Assembly (NCBI GenBank): GCA_964371055.1
Contig: CAYJLF010000002.1
Coordinates: 1-64,000 of the forward strand
Direction: 5' to 3'
Origin: CAYJLF01 sp964371055
GTDB lineage: Bacteria > Eisenbacteria > RBG-16-71-46 > CAIMUX01
Length of the DNA stretch: 64,000 bases
Made by a program: the position numbers and the translations under genes. Shown piece after piece: positions 17,801 through 27,160 of the stretch (positions are counted from its first letter, which is position 1; each line of letters begins with the position of its first letter). The notes under the pieces were generated by a model that was not told where the DNA came from, did not search any database, and worked only from the letters and a program-made list of their open reading frames with translations.

Positions 17801-20028
17801 CGACGATGGAGCTGGGAGTCGACATCGCGGACCTCAACGCCGTCAGCCTTCGCAACATCCCCCCGACGCCGGCCAACTACGCTCAGCGCAGCGGCCGTGC
17901 GGGACGGGGTGGGCAGCCCGCCCTGGTGTTCGCCTACTGCCACACCTACAACCCGCATGACCGGTACTTCTTCCGGCGCCCCGAGCGGATGGTCAGCGGG
18001 GCCGTGACGCCGCCGCGTCTCGACCTGGGCAACGAAGATCTGGTGCGGTCTCACATCCACGCCATCTGGCTCTCCGAGACCGGCAAGTCGCTCGGGTCTT
18101 CGTTGGCGGAGTTGCTGGACTTGAGCGGCGACGATCCGACCCTGGCGCTGTTGCCGTCGGTGGCGGATGCGATGAACTCGCCGGGGGCGAGAACGCGGGC
18201 CCGGGTCCGGGCGGAACGGGTCCTGGCCGAGGTGCAATCCGAACTCGGGCGCACCGATTGGTTCTCCGGCTCCTGGCTGGACGAGGTCCTGGACCAGGCG
18301 GCGGGCCTGTTCGACCAGGCGTGCGAACGGTGGCGGGATCTCTACCGGGCCGCCCTGCGGCAACAGCGGACGCAGAACGCCATCGTGCTGGACCACTCGC
18401 GCACCCAGGAAGACCGCAACCGAGCCGAGCGACTGCGTCGAGAGGCAGAAGAACAAATGCGGCTGCTCACCGCCTCGGCCCGGGCGTACGACTCGGACTT
18501 CTACAGCTATCGCTACTTCGCCAGCGAGGGGTTCCTGCCGGGGTACAACTTCCCCCGTCTCCCTCTGTCCGCGTACATCCCGGGCCAGCGCGGCGCGCGG
18601 GGCCGAAACGACTACATCTCTCGCCCGCGCTTCCTGGCCATCACCGAGTTTGGGCCCCGCGCCATCGTCTACCACGAAGGGGTGCGCTATCAGATTCTGC
18701 GGGTGATCCTCCCTCCGTCGCCCGAGGACCAGGGCGAGGTCGGGACCACGACCGCCAAGGTCTGTCCGGACTGCGGCTATCTGCATTTCGCGCTGCGCGG
18801 CCCTTTGGCTGACCATTGCGAACACTGCGGCACGCTGCTCGACGGCGCGATGACCGACCTCTTCCGTCTGCAGAACGTCGTGACGCGGCGAGCCGAGCAG
18901 ATTACCTCGGACGAGGAGGAGCGGACCCGGATGGGGTATGAGATCCGCACCGCCCTGCGATTCTCGGAAAGAGGAGGTGTGGTCCACGCCCGCCACGCCG
19001 AATGCGTCGGCGAGGCCGGCCTGTTGGCGCGGCTGGACTACGGGCAGGCGGCGACGATCTGGCGCATCAACTACGGCTGGAGGCGGCGGGCCAATCCCCA
19101 ACAGCTTGGGTTCGTGCTCGACCTGGAACGAGGCACCTGGGCGAAGAACGACCTGGACCCCGACGACCCGGACGACCCGATGGGGGCCCGGCAGCGCCGG
19201 GTGGTCCCGTTCGTGGAGGATCGGAAGAACTGCCTCGTGCTCCAGCCGGGAGAGGGATGGACGACAGCCCATGGCACCCCGGGGCTTGCCTGGATGGCGT
19301 CGCTGCAGTCGGCGCTGCGCCAGGCGATCCAGGTGGAGTACCAGCTCGAGGAGTCCGAGTTGGTGGCCGAGCCCTTGCCGGCGTTCGACGACCGACGGCG
19401 ACTGCTCTTCTTCGAGGCTTCGGAAGGCGGGGCCGGAGTCCTGAGGCACCTGCTGGAGGACCGGACCGCCCTGGCGCGAGTGGCGCGCCGGGCCCTGGAG
19501 ATCTGCCACTTCGACCCCGACAGCGGCGAGGATCGGCGGCGGGCGGCCAGAGCGCGGGAAGACTGCGAGAAGGCCTGCTACGACTGCCTGATGAGCTACA
19601 CCAACCAGCCCGACCATGGCGAGCTGGATCGGCTGCTGGTGCGGGACTACCTGTTGTCGCTGGCGGTCGGGCGGGTCGAGGCGTCGCCGCAGCCGTTGTC
19701 GCGCTCGGAGCATCTGCGGCGGCTGCGCGCCCTGTGCGACTCGGAGCTCGAGCGAAAGTGGCTGGATCTGCTCGAGGAGCGGAACCTTCGGCTGCCGAGC
19801 CACGCGCAAAAGCTGATCGAGGCCTGCCACACGCGGCCGGACTTCCTCTACGAGCAGGAGATGGTGGCGATCTACGTCGACGGGCCGCCGCACGAGTATC
19901 TGGAACGTCAGGCAAGGGACGGGGCGCAGGAGAGCTGCCTGAACGATGCGGGCTACATCGTGGTCCGGTTCAAGCACACAGATGACTGGGAGGGGATCCT
20001 CGCCGGACATCGGGGGATCTTCGGATGA
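14836..20028 (+). CDS. DruE/MrfA-like DEAD/DEAH helicase with DUF1998-like region and C-terminal Vsr-like nuclease
   Basis: This 1730-aa SF2 helicase has Walker A TGTGSGKS (113-120), a DELH box (231-234), SAT (266-268) and a helicase-C part with SPTMELGVDIADL and YAQRSGRAGRGG (about 987-1026). Cysteine pairs CRECG (~466), CPHCG (~576), CPDCG...CEHCG (~1311-1330) and CEKACYDCLMSY (~1577-1588) suggest zinc sites. The segment around LLFFEASEGGAGVL fits DUF1998. The last ~100 residues (ERKWLDLLEERN...RPDFLYEQ...AIYVDGPPHE...GYIVVRF) look like a Vsr/PD-(D/E)XK nuclease. Size and order resemble Druantia DruE; a fused DrmA-DrmB of DISARM is the alternative. AGGAG precedes the ATG. It is the first gene of a same-strand cluster to 29532. 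Confidence 0.8.
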   Translation: MDVFRLRNHLIDDYAGFVRSFIRIRDERVRELVEHELQAGLLWPDSLLQLNPSFEPSGTVEELVEARVLHPECARIFRKRKNENDLGRTLRLHRHQAEAIELARQGKHYLLTTGTGSGKSLAYIIPIVDHLLRQGPGQGIRAVVVYPMNALANSQMGELRKFIEWAYPQGESPIRFERYTGQESDEAKNAIIERPPDILLTNYVMLELMLTRPHERKLVEACGGARFLVLDELHTYRGRQGADVSLLVRRAREAFGSDHLLCVGTSATLAGGTTAEESQAESARVATMIFGAPVEPDQVIGETLCRVTPEREHESAEFVASLQARLASGAHPPADLESFLGDPLSSWIESTLGVRREESSGRLVRSPAQSLTGANGVASRLAAQTGIHADRCAEAARDHLLAGYRVARDPDTGFPYFAFRLHQFIGRGDHVYASLESPADRHVTVVGQDVVPGHREKLLFPLVFCRECGQEYYLVGRREQPDGTVEYFRRELRDRLGDGPEEAGFLYVSDDDPWPADDAEAHRRLPDEWLEPVAGGMRVRRERRVWIPRAIQVEPTGRESDEGAPAWFLRAPFRFCPHCGVSYDFRQQDDFGKLGTLGTEGRSSAITVLGLSAVRGLRAEESLDPSARKLLSFTDNRQDASLQAGHFNDFIEIGLLRSALYRAAHEAGNDGLRHDDLAQRVFDAIQLPPEYYAQNPGAQFATLENTKRALRTVLEYRLYRDLERGWRVTMPNLEQCGLLHIEYESLPEIAAAHEFWRESTQDHLHRSLDAAAPETREKIMRVLLDHLRRELCLMVDVLDPVRQEGLRNQSRQYLRSPWALDEEERLERNCIVVPRSRAADDRPDLLYLSTRGGFAQFLRRPRVLPGCATVADADLVIRQVLAVLANAGLLEVALPEAGSGVSGYRLKAAALVWKAGDGTAPYRDEIRVPRGSEAGAAPNPFFVDYYRRMAREGLGLEAREHTAQVPQELRIQREDEFRQGRLPVLFCSPTMELGVDIADLNAVSLRNIPPTPANYAQRSGRAGRGGQPALVFAYCHTYNPHDRYFFRRPERMVSGAVTPPRLDLGNEDLVRSHIHAIWLSETGKSLGSSLAELLDLSGDDPTLALLPSVADAMNSPGARTRARVRAERVLAEVQSELGRTDWFSGSWLDEVLDQAAGLFDQACERWRDLYRAALRQQRTQNAIVLDHSRTQEDRNRAERLRREAEEQMRLLTASARAYDSDFYSYRYFASEGFLPGYNFPRLPLSAYIPGQRGARGRNDYISRPRFLAITEFGPRAIVYHEGVRYQILRVILPPSPEDQGEVGTTTAKVCPDCGYLHFALRGPLADHCEHCGTLLDGAMTDLFRLQNVVTRRAEQITSDEEERTRMGYEIRTALRFSERGGVVHARHAECVGEAGLLARLDYGQAATIWRINYGWRRRANPQQLGFVLDLERGTWAKNDLDPDDPDDPMGARQRRVVPFVEDRKNCLVLQPGEGWTTAHGTPGLAWMASLQSALRQAIQVEYQLEESELVAEPLPAFDDRRRLLFFEASEGGAGVLRHLLEDRTALARVARRALEICHFDPDSGEDRRRAARAREDCEKACYDCLMSYTNQPDHGELDRLLVRDYLLSLAVGRVEASPQPLSRSEHLRRLRALCDSELERKWLDLLEERNLRLPSHAQKLIEACHTRPDFLYEQEMVAIYVDGPPHEYLERQARDGAQESCLNDAGYIVVRFKHTDDWEGILAGHRGIFG

Positions 20029-20077
20029 GCAGTGATGCCAGGGGAGCCGTTGCAAGCCGCCGCCGGAGGAACTCCCG

Positions 20078-22948
20078 GTGACCTTCCCCCCCGGTTCCCT
20101 CGTCCGCGCCCGCGGGCGTGAGTGGGTCGTCCTCCCCGAGTCGAAGGGCGACCTGCTGGTCCTGCGTCCCCTGGGCGGCACGGATGAGGAACAGGCCGGG
20201 GTCTACCTGCCGCTCGAAACCGTGGAGCCGGCGCGATTCGATCTGCCGAGTCCCGATCTGCTCGGAGACTGGCGGTCGGCGCGGCTGTTGCGGGAGGCGG
20301 TGCGTCTGTCGAACCGAGCCGGCGCGGGACCGTTCCGCTCGTTCGCCCGGATCGCGGTGGAGCCGCGGGCCTACCAGCTTGTCCCGCTGCTGCTCGCCCT
20401 GCGGCAGGATCCGATCCGGCTGCTCATCGCCGATGACGTGGGGATCGGCAAGACGGTCGAGGCGGCGCTGATCGCGCGCGAGCTCCTGGATCGGGGAGAG
20501 ATCCGCGACCTGGCGGTCCTCTGTCCACCGCACCTGGCGGAGCAATGGCAAAGGGAGCTGGCGACGAAGTTCCATCTCGAGGCCGAACGGGTGCTGGCCG
20601 GCACGGCGGCGCGACTGGAGCGGGGCCTGCGGGCCGGCCAGTCGCTCTTCGAGGTCTATCCCTTCACCGTCGTCTCGATGGACTTCATCAAGACCGAGCG
20701 GCGCCGGCAGGAGTTTGCTCGGAGCTGTCCCCGGTTCGTCATCGTGGACGAAGCGCACACGTGCGCCTGGGGGCAGGACGGCCGGGGCGGGCGGCAGCAG
20801 CGCCACGAGCTGTTGCGGATGCTCGCCGCTACCGATCGGCACATCGTGCTCGTCACAGCGACCCCGCACAGCGGCAACCCGCAGGCTTTCCGTTCGCTCC
20901 TGACGCTCCTGCGCCCCGAGTTCAAGGATTTGCCCGATGATCTCACCGGGCGGGAACGGGCCGAGGACCGGCGGCAGGTGGCCCAGCACCTGGTGCAGCG
21001 GCAGCGGGGCGACATCAAGCGGTACCTCGAGGAGAGCACGGTCTTTCCCGAGCGGGAGGAGCGTGAGCAGTCGTGGGAGCTCGGGTCTGCCTACAAGAAG
21101 CTGTTCGACCGGGTCTGGGACTATACCCAGGCGCGCCTGGCCGACAGCGGCGGATCTAGACTCCGTCAGCGAGTGCAATGGTGGTCGGTGCTGGGGCTCC
21201 TGCGCGCGCTGGGTTCCAGCCCGGCGGCGGCCGCGGCCACCTTGCGCAACCGTGCCAGTGTGGCCGACTCCACCGAGGAGGAGGTCGACGCGATCGGGCG
21301 GAGAACGGTGCTGGACGAGGAGGCCGAAGAGTCGGTCGAGATCGTCGATACCGTTCCGGGCGCGGACCCGGGGGACGAAGACGAACCGGACCGCCGGGAC
21401 GCGGCCGGATCGAACGACGCTGATCACGCCACCGGCAATCCTCCACCCCGCCGGGCGCGCGACTCGCGCCTGCTGGCGCTGGCGAGAGAGGCGGACGCGC
21501 TCCGTGGGGCGAACGACAGCAAGCTGCAGGAGGCGGCCAAGCTGCTCAAGGAACTCCTGCGGGACGGGTATCGTCCGGTCGTCTTCTGCCGCTTTATCGA
21601 GACGGCGCAGTACGTGGCCGAGGAGCTGCGGGGGCGCTTGGCGAAGGACGTGGTCGTCGAAGCGGTCACGGGGCAGCTCCCGCCCGCGGAACGGGAACAG
21701 CGGGTGAGCACCCTGGCCGAGGCCGATCGCCGGATCCTGGTCTGCACCGACTGCCTGAGCGAAGGCCTCGATCTGCAGCACTCGTTCGACGCGGTGATCC
21801 ACTACGACCTTTCATGGAACCCCACCCGGCACGAGCAGCGGGCCGGGCGCGTCGACCGGTACGGCCAGCGGCGGGAGAGGGTCCGGGTCGTGACCCTCTA
21901 TGGTCGGGACAACGGCATCGACGGGATCGTGCTGGAGGTCCTGCTGCGCAAGCATGGCAGCATCCGAACCTCCACCGGCGTCTCGGTGCCGGTGCCGGTG
22001 AGCACCACCGAGGTGCTGGAGGCGCTCTACCGCGGGCTGGTGTTGCGGCGAGGGCGAGCCGATCAGCTGTCGCTCTTCGGGACGGCGCCGGACGTGAAGC
22101 GGCTGGACGAGGCCTGGCGGCAGGCCGCGGATCGGGAGAAGCGGTCCCGCACCATGTTCGCGCAGGAAACGATCCGCGTGGAGGAGGTGGCCGGCGAGCT
22201 GGAGGCGGCCCGGTCGGCTTCGGGATCGGCGGCGACGGTGCAGGCGTTCACGATCGACGCGCTGCGGGCGCTGAAGGCGAGCGTGTCGAGCAAGGATGGC
22301 CGGGTAGAGTTCGGACTCGGGGATCTGTCCGAGGCGGTCCGAGACACCCTCGGATTCCCGGGGAAGACGCTGCGGTCGCGCTTCGAGCTGCCGGTCGCCA
22401 AGGACGAGACCTATCTGGCGCGGACCCATCCGCTCGTAGAGGGACTGGCGACGCACGTGCTCACGGCGGCCCTCGACCCCGCGATGGAGTCACCGGCCCG
22501 ACGAGCGGGGGCGATCGCCACCCGAGAGGTCGCAACGCGCACGACGCTCCTGCTGATCCGCTACCGGTTCGACGTGGTCACGGTGCGCGGGCAGGTGGAG
22601 GAGAAGACCCTGGCCGAGGAGCTGCGGCTCCTGGCCTTCGAGGGGGCGCCGGCGCAGGCGAAGTGGCTGGACGAGGCCGCGGCCCAGGCGGTGAGCGGAT
22701 ACGAGTCGACCGCGAACGTCCTGCCGGAACGGGCGCGCACGTTTATCGGTCAGGTGGTGGAGGGGTACGACGCTCTCGTCCCGTGGATAGAAGAAGAGGC
22801 GCGGACCCGGGCCGCGGCCCTGCTGGAGGCCCACCAGCGTGTCCGCGCGGCGGCGCGTCTGACCGGGGTGCGCTGGCGGGTGGAGCCCCATCTTCCGGCC
22901 GATGTGGTGGGGATCTACGTCTACCTGCCGGACACGGCGCGGGGCTGA
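20078..22948 (+). CDS. SNF2-family helicase, DrmD-like
   Basis: This 956-aa SNF2 ATPase has Walker A DVGIGKT (120-126), a DEAH box (IVDEAHTCAW, 224-227), LVTATPHSGNP, and a helicase-C domain with VFCRFIETAQYV, LVCTDCLSEGLDL and RHEQRAGRVDRYGQ. An N-terminal barrel-like domain (GSLVRARGREWVVLP) and a ~350-residue C-terminal extension match SNF2 proteins that stand beside adenine methylases, as DrmD does in class 1 DISARM. It would translocate along DNA to survey for foreign, unmodified DNA. The GTG start has GGAGGA upstream. The methylase gene begins 10 bases after its stop. Confidence 0.85.
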   Translation: MTFPPGSLVRARGREWVVLPESKGDLLVLRPLGGTDEEQAGVYLPLETVEPARFDLPSPDLLGDWRSARLLREAVRLSNRAGAGPFRSFARIAVEPRAYQLVPLLLALRQDPIRLLIADDVGIGKTVEAALIARELLDRGEIRDLAVLCPPHLAEQWQRELATKFHLEAERVLAGTAARLERGLRAGQSLFEVYPFTVVSMDFIKTERRRQEFARSCPRFVIVDEAHTCAWGQDGRGGRQQRHELLRMLAATDRHIVLVTATPHSGNPQAFRSLLTLLRPEFKDLPDDLTGRERAEDRRQVAQHLVQRQRGDIKRYLEESTVFPEREEREQSWELGSAYKKLFDRVWDYTQARLADSGGSRLRQRVQWWSVLGLLRALGSSPAAAAATLRNRASVADSTEEEVDAIGRRTVLDEEAEESVEIVDTVPGADPGDEDEPDRRDAAGSNDADHATGNPPPRRARDSRLLALAREADALRGANDSKLQEAAKLLKELLRDGYRPVVFCRFIETAQYVAEELRGRLAKDVVVEAVTGQLPPAEREQRVSTLAEADRRILVCTDCLSEGLDLQHSFDAVIHYDLSWNPTRHEQRAGRVDRYGQRRERVRVVTLYGRDNGIDGIVLEVLLRKHGSIRTSTGVSVPVPVSTTEVLEALYRGLVLRRGRADQLSLFGTAPDVKRLDEAWRQAADREKRSRTMFAQETIRVEEVAGELEAARSASGSAATVQAFTIDALRALKASVSSKDGRVEFGLGDLSEAVRDTLGFPGKTLRSRFELPVAKDETYLARTHPLVEGLATHVLTAALDPAMESPARRAGAIATREVATRTTLLLIRYRFDVVTVRGQVEEKTLAEELRLLAFEGAPAQAKWLDEAAAQAVSGYESTANVLPERARTFIGQVVEGYDALVPWIEEEARTRAAALLEAHQRVRAAARLTGVRWRVEPHLPADVVGIYVYLPDTARG

Positions 22949-22958
22949 GGGGGGCGGC

Positions 22959-25900
22959 ATGGGACGGGGAAACCGCGACCTCTTCGCCTGCGTGCGGACC
23001 GAAGGCGGACTGCTGCCGCCCGATCTGCTGCAACGGATCGCCGGGCGGGATCGCGATCTCGATGGTCTGACGGCGGAGGACTACGGACTGGAGTCGGGGG
23101 ATCGCCTGAACGAGGCGATCAACCGGGCGTGGAGCCGGCTGCTGCCCGCCTGGGTCGCCTTCGACGAGGAGCGGACGCGTCTGGCGGAAGGAAGAGCCGC
23201 GACCGGGATGACCCGCCAGCGGTGGCTGCTGCCTCTCCTGGAGGAGCTCGGCTATGGCCGGCTGTCGGAGGTGTCGGCCAAGACGCTGCGGATCGAGGGC
23301 CCGACCGGATCGGAGGAGAAGAGCTTCCCGATCTCGCACTTCTGGAAACGGTCGCCGCTGCACCTGGTCGGTTGCGGAGTGGACCTCGACCGGCGCACAA
23401 CCGGAGTCGCCGGGGCGGCACGCAGCAGTCCCCACAGCCTGGTGCAGGCGTTCCTGAACTCGGGCGAGGAGTACCTCTGGGGGCTGGTGTCGAACGGCCT
23501 GTGCCTGCGCCTGCTGCGGGACAGCGCGCGTCTCTCGCGCAGCGCCTACCTGGAGTTCGACCTCGAGGCGATCTTCCAGGGAGAGGCCTACTCCGACTTC
23601 GTGCTGCTCTGGCTGACCGCGCACGCCACCCGGCTGGCCCCGCGATCGCCCGAAGTCGATGAGGGGACTGCGTCCGAGCGCTCCGAGGAATGCCGCCTGG
23701 AGCAGTGGGTCCGCAGCGCCGAGCAGCAGGGGACCCGGGCCCTCGACACGCTGCGGGCGGGGGTGGAACGAGCGATCCAGGAGCTGGGAGCCGGGTTCCT
23801 GCGTCATCCGGCGAACACCGCCTTACGGGAACGCCTGCGGTCGGGAGCGCTCGACAAGGATGCCTACTTCCGCCAGGTGATGCGGCTGGTCTATCGCCTC
23901 CTCTTCCTGTTCACCGCGGAGGATCGGGATCTCCTTCGCGCATCGGACGATCATCGGGTCGAGGACGGGAACGGCGAGCGCGCCGGTGGAGAGAGGATCG
24001 CAGCACACGAGCGGTACCGGCAGTGGTACTCGACGGAGCGGCTGCGCCGGATGGCGGAGCGGCGACGGGGCGGGCCTCATCCCGACCTCTACCGCTCGGT
24101 GCGGGTCGTGATGGGTGCGCTCGGCTCGGATCGCGGGGCACCAGAGCTGGATCTGCCGGCTCTGGGAGGCTGGCTATGGTCGGCCGAAGCGATGCCGGAC
24201 CTCGGATCCGCGGAGATCCGCAACCGGGATCTGCTGGAGGCGGTGCGGGCGCTGGCCTTTTCGGAGCAGCGGGGGCAACTCCGGGCGGTCGACTTCCGGA
24301 ACCTCGGCTCGGAGGAACTGGGAAGCGTCTACGAGTCACTGCTGGAACTGCATCCCGAGCTGGAACCGGAGGCCGCGGTCTTTCAACTGCGATCCGCTGC
24401 GGGCAGTGAGCGCAAGACAACCGGCAGCTACTACACGCCGACGAGCCTCATCCAGTGTCTCCTCGACTCGGCGCTCGATCCGGTGATCGAGGATCGCCTG
24501 CGGGAGGCGGAGGAGGAGGGACGGAAGTCCGGACGACCGGCCGCGGAACGGGCGGAAACACTGGCGCAGGCGCTGCTGTCGCTCCGGATCTGCGATCCGG
24601 CCTGCGGCAGCGGCCACTTCCTCATTGCGGCGGCGCACCGTCTGGCGCGGCGAGTGGCGGCGGTCCGCACCGGCGAGGCCGAACCGCCCCCCGGGGCGAT
24701 CCGGTCCTGCCTGCGGGAGGTGATCGGCCGGTGTCTCTACGGCGTCGACGTCAACCCGATGGCGGTCGAGTTGTGCAAGGTGAGCCTGTGGCTGGAGGCG
24801 CTGGTGCCTGGCCGGCCGCTGTCGTTCCTCGACCATCACGTCCGGTGCGGGAACAGCCTGCTGGGGACGACGCCGGCGTTGCTTGCCCGGGGGATCCCCG
24901 ACGAAGCGTTCGAGCCTTTGACCGGCGACGAGAAGGCGTATGCGACAGCCCGCCGGCGGGACAACCGGGCGCAGATGGGATCGCCGGCCGGAGGGCGTGG
25001 CCGGGGCGCGCGAAAGGCGGCGGTTCCGGCCGAGGGTGGGCAGACCGACTTGCAGATGTTCTTCCAGCAGGCGGCTGACGGGCCCGACGCCGGCGGGTCG
25101 TTCACGCTGCTGCGGCGAGAGCTGGAGACGGTCGACGACTCCACCCCCGAGGGGGTGCGTCGTCGCGAGTCGTTGTTCCGCCAGGCGGAAGAGTCGGAGG
25201 CGCTGCGCCGTCGCCGGACCGCGGCGGATGCCTGGTGCGCGGCCTTCGTCTGGCCGATGCGACCGGGGGCGCCCGAGGCGGTCACGACCGACGTCGTGCG
25301 CCGCCTGGCCCGAGGCGAGAGGGCGCTCTCGGAGGCGAGCCGCCGGGAACTCGAGGAGCTGACGCACCGATACCGCTTCTTCCACTGGGACCTGGCGTTC
25401 CCGGAGGTATTCCGCGTTCGGGGAGACGGCATGGTCACCGCCGCTGGTGAGCGGGAGACCGGCTGGGAGGGCGGGTTCGACTGCGTGCTGGGGAATCCGC
25501 CGTGGGAGCACACAGAGCTCAAGGAGAAGGAGTGGCTCATCACGCGCAGGCCCGACTTGGCTGCGGCCGGAACCGGAGCGGCGCGTAAGCAGGGAATCGC
25601 CGCCCTGGAGAGCTCGGACCCGGAACTCTACGCCCAGTTCGTAGCGGCCAAGCGCCACCATGACGGCGTCGGACACATGGTCAGCGCGACGGGACGATAC
25701 CCCCTGTGCGGGAGGGGACGGATCAACACGTACGCCGTCTTCGCCGAGTTGATGCACGGGCTGGTCGCAGAGAAGGGGCGGGCCGGGATCATTGTGCCAT
25801 CGGGGATCGCGACCGATGACACGACGAAGTACTTCTTCGCGGACCTGGTGGAGTCCGGGTCGCTGGCGAGCCTGTTCGACTTCGAGAATCGACGCGCGAT

Positions 25901-27107
25901 CTTTCCCGGGGTCCACCGCAGCTACAAGTTCTCCCTTCTGACCATGCGCGGGAGCACGCGGGCGTCGGGCCCGCGGGCGGCTGCCGAGTTTGCCTTCTTC
26001 GCCCTCGACCCTGCGGACCTCCGGGATCCCGAGCGACGGTTCAACCTCAGCGCGGCGGATCTCGCCTTGTTGAACCCGAATACCCGCACCTGCCCGATTT
26101 TCCGGACCCGGCGCGACGCGGAGATCACAAAGGGGATCTACCAGCGGGTCCCGGTTCTCATTCGCGAGAACGATCCCGAGGGGAACCCGTGGGGAATCTC
26201 CTTCAAGCAGGGCCTCTTCAACATGACGAGCGACTCGGGGCTGTTCCGGACGAAGGAGCAGCTCGAGAAGGAGGGGTGGAAGCTCGAGGGGAACCGGTTC
26301 GTGCGGGGGGAGGAGGTCTACCTGCCGCTGTATGAGGCGAAGATGGTGCACCACTACGATCACCGGTTCGGCGACTACGCCATGCGCGCTGCCGACAGCG
26401 AGTCGACCGCCTTGCCCGACGTTCCGGTCGAGCGATTGCAGGACCCGCGGTACTCGCCGTTGCCGCGGTACTGGGTGCCGTTCGCGGAAGTGGAGGAACG
26501 GCTGGCGGGGAAGTGGAATCGGGGGTGGTTGTTGGGATGGCGGCGCGTCTGTCGAACCACAGACGTCCGGTCAGGCGTGTTCTCCGTAGCTCCTCGGACC
26601 GGCGTTGGAGACAGCATCTTCCTCATGCTACCAACACCGAAGTACGCCTCCACAGCCCCCTTGCTAGCCGCCTGCCTTTGCAGCCTCGCCTTCGATTTCG
26701 TGGTCCGCCAAAAGGTCGGAGGCGTGAACTTCAGCTTCTTCATCATGAGCCAGCTGCCGGTCCCGTCCCCCTCCGCCTTCCAGTCAGCACTCTCACACGC
26801 GCCGCTTACCACAGCGGACTGGCTCCTCCCCCGCGTCCTCGAGCTCACCTACACCGCCTGGGACCTACAGCCCTTCGCTCGCGACTGCGGCTACGACGGG
26901 CCTCCCTTCCGATGGGATGAAGAGAGGCGATTCCAGCTCCGGTGCGAACTCGACGCGGGGTTGTTCCATCTCTATGGGATCGGGAGGGAGGATGTGGAGT
27001 ACATCCTGGAGACGTTTCCGATCGTGAAGCGGAAGGATGAGAAGAAGTGGGGGGAGTATAGGACGAAGAGGGTGGTGTTGGAGGGCTACGACCGGATGGG
27101 TGCCTGA
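22959..27107 (+). CDS. Eco57I-class N6-adenine DNA methylase, DrmMI-like
   Basis: This 1382-aa protein has methylase motif I DPACGSGHFL (546-555), a second motif GVDVNPMAVELCKVSLWLE, and the catalytic NPPW (846-849) in VLGNPPWEHTELKEKEW. A long N-terminal region (VGCGVDLDRR, about 145-155) and a C-terminal target-recognition-like part (YAVFAELMH..., VPFAEVEERLAG) match type IIG/DrmMI/PglX-sized enzymes. No PD-(D/E)XK nuclease motif was found, so it likely only marks host DNA. The ATG at 22959 is preferred over an upstream in-frame ATG that lies inside the helicase gene. From about 26560 codon choice becomes less GC3-rich, perhaps a swapped specificity region. Confidence 0.85.
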   Translation: MGRGNRDLFACVRTEGGLLPPDLLQRIAGRDRDLDGLTAEDYGLESGDRLNEAINRAWSRLLPAWVAFDEERTRLAEGRAATGMTRQRWLLPLLEELGYGRLSEVSAKTLRIEGPTGSEEKSFPISHFWKRSPLHLVGCGVDLDRRTTGVAGAARSSPHSLVQAFLNSGEEYLWGLVSNGLCLRLLRDSARLSRSAYLEFDLEAIFQGEAYSDFVLLWLTAHATRLAPRSPEVDEGTASERSEECRLEQWVRSAEQQGTRALDTLRAGVERAIQELGAGFLRHPANTALRERLRSGALDKDAYFRQVMRLVYRLLFLFTAEDRDLLRASDDHRVEDGNGERAGGERIAAHERYRQWYSTERLRRMAERRRGGPHPDLYRSVRVVMGALGSDRGAPELDLPALGGWLWSAEAMPDLGSAEIRNRDLLEAVRALAFSEQRGQLRAVDFRNLGSEELGSVYESLLELHPELEPEAAVFQLRSAAGSERKTTGSYYTPTSLIQCLLDSALDPVIEDRLREAEEEGRKSGRPAAERAETLAQALLSLRICDPACGSGHFLIAAAHRLARRVAAVRTGEAEPPPGAIRSCLREVIGRCLYGVDVNPMAVELCKVSLWLEALVPGRPLSFLDHHVRCGNSLLGTTPALLARGIPDEAFEPLTGDEKAYATARRRDNRAQMGSPAGGRGRGARKAAVPAEGGQTDLQMFFQQAADGPDAGGSFTLLRRELETVDDSTPEGVRRRESLFRQAEESEALRRRRTAADAWCAAFVWPMRPGAPEAVTTDVVRRLARGERALSEASRRELEELTHRYRFFHWDLAFPEVFRVRGDGMVTAAGERETGWEGGFDCVLGNPPWEHTELKEKEWLITRRPDLAAAGTGAARKQGIAALESSDPELYAQFVAAKRHHDGVGHMVSATGRYPLCGRGRINTYAVFAELMHGLVAEKGRAGIIVPSGIATDDTTKYFFADLVESGSLASLFDFENRRAIFPGVHRSYKFSLLTMRGSTRASGPRAAAEFAFFALDPADLRDPERRFNLSAADLALLNPNTRTCPIFRTRRDAEITKGIYQRVPVLIRENDPEGNPWGISFKQGLFNMTSDSGLFRTKEQLEKEGWKLEGNRFVRGEEVYLPLYEAKMVHHYDHRFGDYAMRAADSESTALPDVPVERLQDPRYSPLPRYWVPFAEVEERLAGKWNRGWLLGWRRVCRTTDVRSGVFSVAPRTGVGDSIFLMLPTPKYASTAPLLAACLCSLAFDFVVRQKVGGVNFSFFIMSQLPVPSPSAFQSALSHAPLTTADWLLPRVLELTYTAWDLQPFARDCGYDGPPFRWDEERRFQLRCELDAGLFHLYGIGREDVEYILETFPIVKRKDEKKWGEYRTKRVVLEGYDRMGA

Positions 27108-27160
27108 CGGTCCGGCTGGGGCCGGATATGGCGCCAAGAGACAGCGAGGAGGTGACGACA

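Noticed and set aside
16756..20181. Very long minus-strand open frame (over 1100 codons) opposite the DruE-like helicase
   Set aside because: It is the mirror of a GC3-rich coding sequence; the plus strand carries all helicase motifs and the ribosome-binding site.
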